Source of the DNA: DAOTZS01 sp034434335
Lineage (GTDB): Bacteria; Chloroflexota; Anaerolineae; CG2-30-64-16
Direction: 5' to 3'
Assembly: GCA_034434335.1 (NCBI GenBank)
Contig: DAOTZS010000070.1
Span: 1-9,822 of the forward strand
Length of the DNA stretch: 9,822 bases
Of the stretch, positions 5,646-9,822 are shown piece after piece (position 1 is the stretch's first letter; each line of letters opens with the position of its first letter). Below the pieces are notes generated by a model. The model ran no database searches. It saw only the letters and a list, made by a program, of their open reading frames with translations, and had not been told where the DNA came from. The position numbers were made by a program, and so were the translations under genes.

Positions 5646-6842
5646 ATGAAATCGCGCGAAAGGGTTTTGACCGCTCTGGCGCATAAGGAGCCGGACCGGG
5701 TTCCGATTGACTTTGGCGGTATGCGCTCCACCGGCATCATGGCGCTGGCCTACGCTCCCCTCAGGCGCCTGCTGAGGGTTGAGGATGGCTCCATTGACGT
5801 GTATGACGTGGGCCAGCAGCTCGCGCTCATCGAGGAACCGGTGCGTCAGCGCTTCGGTGTGGATGTGGTGCCGCTTGATTACGACGCACTGGGGCCGTGG
5901 CAACCGTACACCCTGCCGGACGGCACGCCAGCGCGCATACCTGCGCGTTATCGCTTCGAACGCGGGGAGGACGGTACCCTCTACCTGCTAGATGATGACG
6001 GCCGGCGGGTGTCTGCCATGCCACCAGGGGGTTTCTACTTTGATGCCATCTATCATCCCCTGGCCAATGCTCGCACGGTGGATGATCTGAAGGCCTACCG
6101 CTGGGGCGAGGTAGGCGATGCGGAGCTGGCGCGGTTGCGTGAGGCCGCGCGTAAGCTGCATGACGAAACGGACTACGCCATCATGGGCGCATTCGGGGGC
6201 AACATCCTGGAATCGGGGCAGGGGCTGCGTGGCTGGGAGCAGTTCATGCTTGACCTGGCCTATGGCGGCCTTTTCCTGGAGACATTTCTGGAGTTGTTAA
6301 CCGAGCATCACCTGCGCAACCTGGAGCGTTACCTGAAGGCGGTGGGGGAGTATATCCACATCATCCAGATGGGGGACGACCTGGGCACGCAGAGGGGTCC
6401 TCAGCTCTCGGTGGCAATGTATCGCCGCTGGATCAAGCCGTACCACAAGCGTATCTACAGTTGGGTGCACGAGCACTATCCCCATATCTACGTTTTCCTG
6501 CATAGCTGTGGCAGCATCTATGACCTGATCCCCGACCTGATTGATGAGGGGGTGCAGATCCTCAATCCGGTGCAGACCTCGGCCTATGGGATGGACCCGG
6601 CCCGGCTGAAGCGCGAGTTCGGGCGAGATATTGTGTTCTGGGGCGGTGGTTGCGAGACCCAGACCACCCTGCCGCATGGGACGCCCGGAGAGGTGCGTCG
6701 TCAGGTGAGGGAGCGGCTGGAGATCTTCGCGCCGGGCGGTGGGTATGTGTTCAACCAGATCCATAACGTGCAGTACGGTGTACCAGCGGAGAATGTGGTG
6801 GCCATGTTCGAAGCAGCGTTGGAGTACGGCCGCTATCAGTAG
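5646..6842 (+). CDS. Uroporphyrinogen decarboxylase-family (MtaA-like) methyltransferase
   Basis: A 398-residue soluble TIM-barrel protein of the URO-D superfamily. The start MKSRERVLTALAHKEPDRVP is the standard opening of the methyltransferase-like branch rather than of HemE. HSCG at residues 286-289 and Cys336 in GGGCETQ reproduce the HxC...C zinc-ligand pattern of MtaA/MtbA/CmuA-type cobalamin-dependent methyltransferases. Those enzymes move a methyl group between a corrinoid protein and a thiol or tetrahydrofolate. The closing segment FNQIHNVQYGVPAENVVAM is also typical. It is therefore probably a Zn methyltransferase and not a haem-pathway decarboxylase. GGAGAGGGA at 5632-5640 is the Shine-Dalgarno. 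It precedes a uronate isomerase gene by 129 bases on the same strand, and a fragment resembling a B12-binding protein lies about 0.9 kb away. The methyl donor is unknown; a methylated uronate or sugar is only a context-based guess. Confidence 0.85.
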   Translation: MKSRERVLTALAHKEPDRVPIDFGGMRSTGIMALAYAPLRRLLRVEDGSIDVYDVGQQLALIEEPVRQRFGVDVVPLDYDALGPWQPYTLPDGTPARIPARYRFERGEDGTLYLLDDDGRRVSAMPPGGFYFDAIYHPLANARTVDDLKAYRWGEVGDAELARLREAARKLHDETDYAIMGAFGGNILESGQGLRGWEQFMLDLAYGGLFLETFLELLTEHHLRNLERYLKAVGEYIHIIQMGDDLGTQRGPQLSVAMYRRWIKPYHKRIYSWVHEHYPHIYVFLHSCGSIYDLIPDLIDEGVQILNPVQTSAYGMDPARLKREFGRDIVFWGGGCETQTTLPHGTPGEVRRQVRERLEIFAPGGGYVFNQIHNVQYGVPAENVVAMFEAALEYGRYQ

Positions 6843-6925
6843 CAGGCCGTGGGGGATGGTTCAAAATCAGAGTGAAGTAGAAGCTCGGCGAAATCATCTG
6901 CTCAAGCTCCTGCCCAGAATGCCCA

Positions 6926-6949
6926 CAACCAGGCCTGATCAACCAGGCC
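6926..6949 (+). repeat. Hairpin with overlapping direct repeat upstream of uxaC
   Basis: CAACCAGGCC occurs twice, at 6926-6935 and 6940-6949, four bases apart. The same stretch also contains a perfect inverted repeat, GGCCTG (6932-6937) with CAGGCC (6944-6949), around a six-base loop. It lies 10 bases before the GGAGG Shine-Dalgarno of uxaC (6959-6963). It could be a regulator site or an mRNA hairpin; no U-run follows, so it is not a standard terminator. Confidence 0.35.
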
Positions 6950-6971
6950 CGGCGCAGCGGAGGCCCAACCT

Positions 6972-8417
6972 ATGCGATCCCATCCCTTATCCCTCTCCCC
7001 TGACCGCTGTTTCAGCCCCGACCCGGTCCAGCGGCAGCTCGCACGTGAGCTCTACGCGGAGGTCAAGGACCTGCCCCTGATCTGTCCCCACGGCCATGTG
7101 GACCCACGGCTGCTGGCCGACCCGGATGCATCCTTCGGCACCCCGGCCGAGCTCCTGGTAATCCCCGATCACTATGTCACCCGCATGCTCCATTCCCAGG
7201 GCGTGCGCCTGGAGGAACTGGGGGTGCCAACCCGCGACGGCACGCCCGTGGAACGCGACCACCGGGCTATCTGGCAGCGTTTTGCAGAGCACTTCTACCT
7301 CTTCCGCGGCACACCCACCGGTTACTGGCTGCGCGCTGAACTCGCTGAGGTGTTCGGGGTGCAGGTCAAGCTGAACGGTGAAACCGCCCAACAGGTCTAC
7401 GACCAGATCGCGGAGGCGTTATCCACCCCCGCCTTCCGGCCCCGGGCGCTCTTCGAGCGCTTCAACATCGAAGTGCTGTGCACCACCGACGCGGCCAGCG
7501 ACCCGCTGGCCTGGCACCAGCAGCTCCTGGCCACCCCTTGGGGCCGCCACCCCGTCACAGGTCAGCCGCGCGTGCGGCCCACCTTCCGCCCCGATGCCGT
7601 CATCAGCCTCGACCGGCCCGACTGGCGGGCGCAACTGAACGCCCTCAGCCAGGCCTGGGGCCGGGAGATCACCTCTTACCGGCTGTTCATCCAGGCCCTG
7701 GAGGACCGCCGAGCCTTCTTCAAGCGCCTGGGCGCCACTGCCACCGATCATGCCACAGTCACCGCCTATACCGGTGAACTGACACCTGCCGAGGCGGAGG
7801 CCATCTTCGCCCGCGGCCTGCGAGGGGAGGCCAGCCCCCAGGATGCCGTGCGCTTCACCGGCCACATGATCATGGAGATGGCGCGCATGAGTATTGAGGA
7901 TGGGTTGGTGATGCAGTGGCACGTCGGCTCCTATCGCAACCACGACCTGGCGCTCTTCCAGCGCTTCGGCCCCGACCGCGGGGCCGATATCCCCGTGGCC
8001 ACCGAGTGGACCCGCGACCTGGCACCCCTGCTGAATCGCTACGGCAACGACCCGCGGCTGTGCCTGATCCTCTTCACGCTGGACGAGAGCACCTATAGCA
8101 GGGAGCTCGCTCCGCTGGCCGGCTATTATGCGGCGCTGCGGTTGGGGCCGCCGTGGTGGTTCCACGATAGCTTCAACGGCATGCACCGCTATTTTGACCA
8201 GGTGATCGAGACAGCCGGGTTGTACAACACGGCCGGCTTCAATGACGACACCCGAGCCTTTCCTTCCATCCCCGCCCGCCACGACCTGTGGCGGCGGGTC
8301 AGCGCCGACTGGCTGGCCGGGCTTCTGGTGCGGGGCTTGATTGATGAGGAAGATGCCCAGGAGATGATTGTAGATTGCGCCTACAGGCTGGCCAAAACAG
8401 CCTATCGGCTGCCATAG
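6972..8417 (+). CDS. uxaC: Glucuronate/galacturonate isomerase (uronate isomerase)
   Basis: A 481-residue cytoplasmic enzyme (E. coli UxaC is 470) that converts D-glucuronate to D-fructuronate and D-galacturonate to D-tagaturonate, the first step of hexuronate breakdown. It belongs to the amidohydrolase-like superfamily. PLICPHGHVDP carries the strand-1 HxH (His40, His42). Further uronate isomerase signatures are PPWWFHDSFNGM and, near the C-terminus, GFNDDTRAFPSIPARHDLWR, which corresponds to the TDSRSFLSYTRHDYFRR segment of E. coli UxaC. GGAGG at 6959-6963, eight bases before the ATG, sets the start. It lies in the same direction as the URO-D-family gene and probably shares its transcript. 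No kinase or dehydrogenase for the later uronate steps is visible downstream, because the next gene is convergent. The family call is firm; which uronate is preferred is not visible. Confidence 0.93.
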   Translation: MRSHPLSLSPDRCFSPDPVQRQLARELYAEVKDLPLICPHGHVDPRLLADPDASFGTPAELLVIPDHYVTRMLHSQGVRLEELGVPTRDGTPVERDHRAIWQRFAEHFYLFRGTPTGYWLRAELAEVFGVQVKLNGETAQQVYDQIAEALSTPAFRPRALFERFNIEVLCTTDAASDPLAWHQQLLATPWGRHPVTGQPRVRPTFRPDAVISLDRPDWRAQLNALSQAWGREITSYRLFIQALEDRRAFFKRLGATATDHATVTAYTGELTPAEAEAIFARGLRGEASPQDAVRFTGHMIMEMARMSIEDGLVMQWHVGSYRNHDLALFQRFGPDRGADIPVATEWTRDLAPLLNRYGNDPRLCLILFTLDESTYSRELAPLAGYYAALRLGPPWWFHDSFNGMHRYFDQVIETAGLYNTAGFNDDTRAFPSIPARHDLWRRVSADWLAGLLVRGLIDEEDAQEMIVDCAYRLAKTAYRLP

Positions 8418-8463
8418 TGTGTTTATCCTCCTGTGCGGTCAGGCTGCCCCGAGCTAAAGTTCT

Positions 8464-8519
8464 GGGCTGAAAAGACGAAGCCCCAGGGGCTTTGACCTCT
8501 CAGCGCAGGAGTTCAGCCC
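8464..8519. terminator. Nested inverted repeats between convergent genes, possible bidirectional terminator
   Basis: Two inverted repeats are nested. The outer is GGGCTGAA (8464-8471) with TTCAGCCC (8512-8519). The inner is AAGCCCC (8478-8484) with GGGGCTT (8486-8492), which folds as AAGCC/GGCTT with a five-base loop. On the plus strand only TTTGA follows the inner stem. On the minus strand the inner stem is followed by CGTCTTTTC, a somewhat better U tract. It sits 47 bases after the uxaC stop and 26 bases beyond the end of the minus-strand peptidase gene, where a shared terminator would be expected. Confidence 0.55.
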
Positions 8520-8544
8520 TGCCTTATGACTGCTCAGGCAACGG

Positions 8545-9822
8545 CTATGGCGCTCCACCGAGGGCCAGGTAAAGGCGCCATGGCCGGCTCCAGAAGGTCC
8601 AACGCGTCTCTGGTAAAATGGCGTCTGGGCCACAGCCTCCCTCAAGGGTCAGGTGGTAGATAGTGGACGGCTGAAACGGGGCGTGGAGCACCAGCGCCTT
8701 AGTCCCATCGCCCGAGACGACGGTGTATCCGATGGGTGGGTCGAAACGCAGGCGCAGGGTGCTGCCGGTGATAGGCCGGGAAAAGGTGAAACTCAGCGGT
8801 TCGGTGAGCTCGAGAACCGGTGGATCGGGCAGGTGAAGTTGTGCTTCGGCCGGGGCCAACACCGCGATGGCAGCCGCCTCGGAGGTGCCCTCGTTGCCGC
8901 CGGCGTCAAAAGCCCGTACCTGGATGATGTGCAGGCCAGGCTCATCTGGGCTCCAGGTGTAGCGGTAGGGAGCGCTCCGCTGCAGCACGGCTGTTTGCCC
9001 GTCCACCTGCCAGGCCACCAGCGTCACTGCCTGATCGTCCGTGGCAGTCGCCTCCAGGGTGACTGGCTGTCCGGTCGGGATCGGGCCTTCGACCGGGGCC
9101 AGGCTCACCTGCGGCGGGCTGGCATCTCCGCCCAGGCCGATCACCTTGCGTGGGTTGTCGGCGACAGCCGTCAGGTAGATGACCGCCTGCTGGTTGCGCG
9201 TGGTCTCCCGTTCGATGACATCGGCTGGCGGGTAGAAGCCGGGATCTGCGGTCTTGGGGTACATCTCAAAGGTAAAGCCGAAGATGCCCAGCTCGCCGTA
9301 GAGCCAGTCCCCCGCGTCGCCGGAGGTGATGTAGAGATCGCTGGCCTGGGCTGGCAGATAGCCGTTGGTGGCTGCCATCTCCTGCGCCAGGGCCACAAAA
9401 GCCTGGTAATCGGCCAGCTCCATGTCTGGAGGTATGTCGTCGTAGGTGTAGCCGTAGGGGTAGAGGATGAGCTCCGAGTAGGTATGGAAGCTGATCGCGA
9501 CGCGGATGTCTGGGTGGGCCAGGACGAAATCGCGCACAGCCTGGGTTTCAGGTTCGGAGAAGGCGGCCGGGCCGCGATAGGTTTCGCTATGGGGGTAGGG
9601 GCTGGAGCCGCCACAGCAACCCCAGCGGTATCCGTAGTTGCGGTTGAGGTCCACGCCGTAGCTGCCGTCGGGATTGGGCCGGCGGTTCTTGCGCCAGAAC
9701 CGGTAGTAGCCATCGGCGATGTCGTATTCGCCACCGTCGGGGTTGACGTTGGGCAGGACCCAGATCTCCCGCTGCTCCACCAGGTTGGTGAGGGCAGGAT
9801 CTACCCCATACCCTTCAGTAAA
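8545..9822 (-). CDS. Secreted M14 zinc carboxypeptidase (carboxypeptidase T-type), N-terminus beyond the window
   Basis: The visible 425 residues are the C-terminal part of a metallocarboxypeptidase that trims C-terminal residues from peptides outside the cell. The frame runs open to the window edge (in-frame residues before the GTG at 9780 still match the family), so that GTG is not the start. Seen in order, numbering from the first visible residue: IWVLPNVNPDG, the DLNRNYGYRWGCCGGSSPYP segment near 58-77 with the substrate-binding Asn-Arg pair, the zinc-ligand His near 113 in ISFHTYSE, and the catalytic Glu near 186 in FTFEMYP. The first zinc motif HxxE and any signal peptide would lie upstream. 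After the enzyme come an Ig-like domain (about 236-322, ending VRAFDAGGNEGT) and a second Ig-like region of Big_5 style (about 330-415, SFTFSRPITGSTLRL). No membrane anchor or sorting signal is seen at the C-terminus. It converges on uxaC and is probably unrelated to it. Confidence 0.92.
   Translation of the reverse strand, partial: FTEGYGVDPALTNLVEQREIWVLPNVNPDGGEYDIADGYYRFWRKNRRPNPDGSYGVDLNRNYGYRWGCCGGSSPYPHSETYRGPAAFSEPETQAVRDFVLAHPDIRVAISFHTYSELILYPYGYTYDDIPPDMELADYQAFVALAQEMAATNGYLPAQASDLYITSGDAGDWLYGELGIFGFTFEMYPKTADPGFYPPADVIERETTRNQQAVIYLTAVADNPRKVIGLGGDASPPQVSLAPVEGPIPTGQPVTLEATATDDQAVTLVAWQVDGQTAVLQRSAPYRYTWSPDEPGLHIIQVRAFDAGGNEGTSEAAAIAVLAPAEAQLHLPDPPVLELTEPLSFTFSRPITGSTLRLRFDPPIGYTVVSGDGTKALVLHAPFQPSTIYHLTLEGGCGPDAILPETRWTFWSRPWRLYLALGGAP

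Noticed and set aside
5646..6842. Calling the URO-D-family gene hemE.
   Set aside because: The HxC...C zinc pattern and N-terminus fit the methyltransferase branch, and no haem genes are nearby.
7419..8282. 287-codon minus-strand frame inside uxaC.
   Set aside because: It lies fully antisense to a confidently identified gene and is explained by GC-rich codon structure; no domain is recognised.
9778..9780. GTG as start of the M14 peptidase.
   Set aside because: The in-frame codons upstream to the window edge continue the family sequence (YGVDPALTNL) and the first zinc motif is still missing, so the gene starts outside the window.

Overview
The window is a GC-rich (roughly 60% by eye), gene-dense bacterial segment. 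Its style fits Chloroflexota (Anaerolineae/Caldilineae-like). The reasons are carbohydrate catabolism built on a xylose-isomerase-like TIM barrel, an FGGY kinase, a URO-D-family methyltransferase and a uronate isomerase, together with c-di-AMP signalling parts and a secreted carboxypeptidase T-type peptidase. This placement is an inference; no marker gene is present.

Bases 1-4634 (+) are the end of a catabolic operon. They hold the 3' end of a sugar phosphate isomerase/epimerase-like gene, an FGGY kinase closely related to glycerol kinase but with one substrate-binding arginine replaced, a GlpA-like FAD dehydrogenase with a C-terminal four-cysteine [2Fe-2S]-type domain, and a second FAD oxidoreductase overlapping it by 11 bases. 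Together they look like a route that phosphorylates a polyol or sugar, oxidises the phosphate ester, and passes electrons on through a flavin/Fe-S pair.

Bases 4635-5519 (-) are the most interesting part. A sigma70-like promoter starts a transcript at the 5' edge of a convincing ydaO/yuaA-type c-di-AMP riboswitch (about 5490-5328). After a roughly 300-base structured leader comes a 95-residue PII-like c-di-AMP receptor protein (DarA/PstA family). An RNA sensor of c-di-AMP therefore appears to control a protein sensor of the same molecule. Fifteen bases after darA, a second gene starts with its own Shine-Dalgarno. It shows about 22 residues resembling the start of a cobalamin-binding protein, then runs into the antisense of the FAD oxidoreductase. 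It looks like a truncated remnant at a rearrangement junction.

Bases 5560-8417 (+) carry a divergent extended -10 promoter, a URO-D-family (MtaA-like, Zn ligands visible) methyltransferase and a uronate isomerase (UxaC). An 18-base hairpin lies between the two genes. A nested inverted repeat at 8464-8519 separates this pair from the convergent gene that follows.

Bases 8545-9822 (-) encode the C-terminal part of a secreted M14 zinc carboxypeptidase with two Ig-like domains; its N-terminus lies beyond the window. No tRNA, rRNA, CRISPR array, insertion sequence or replication origin was seen.
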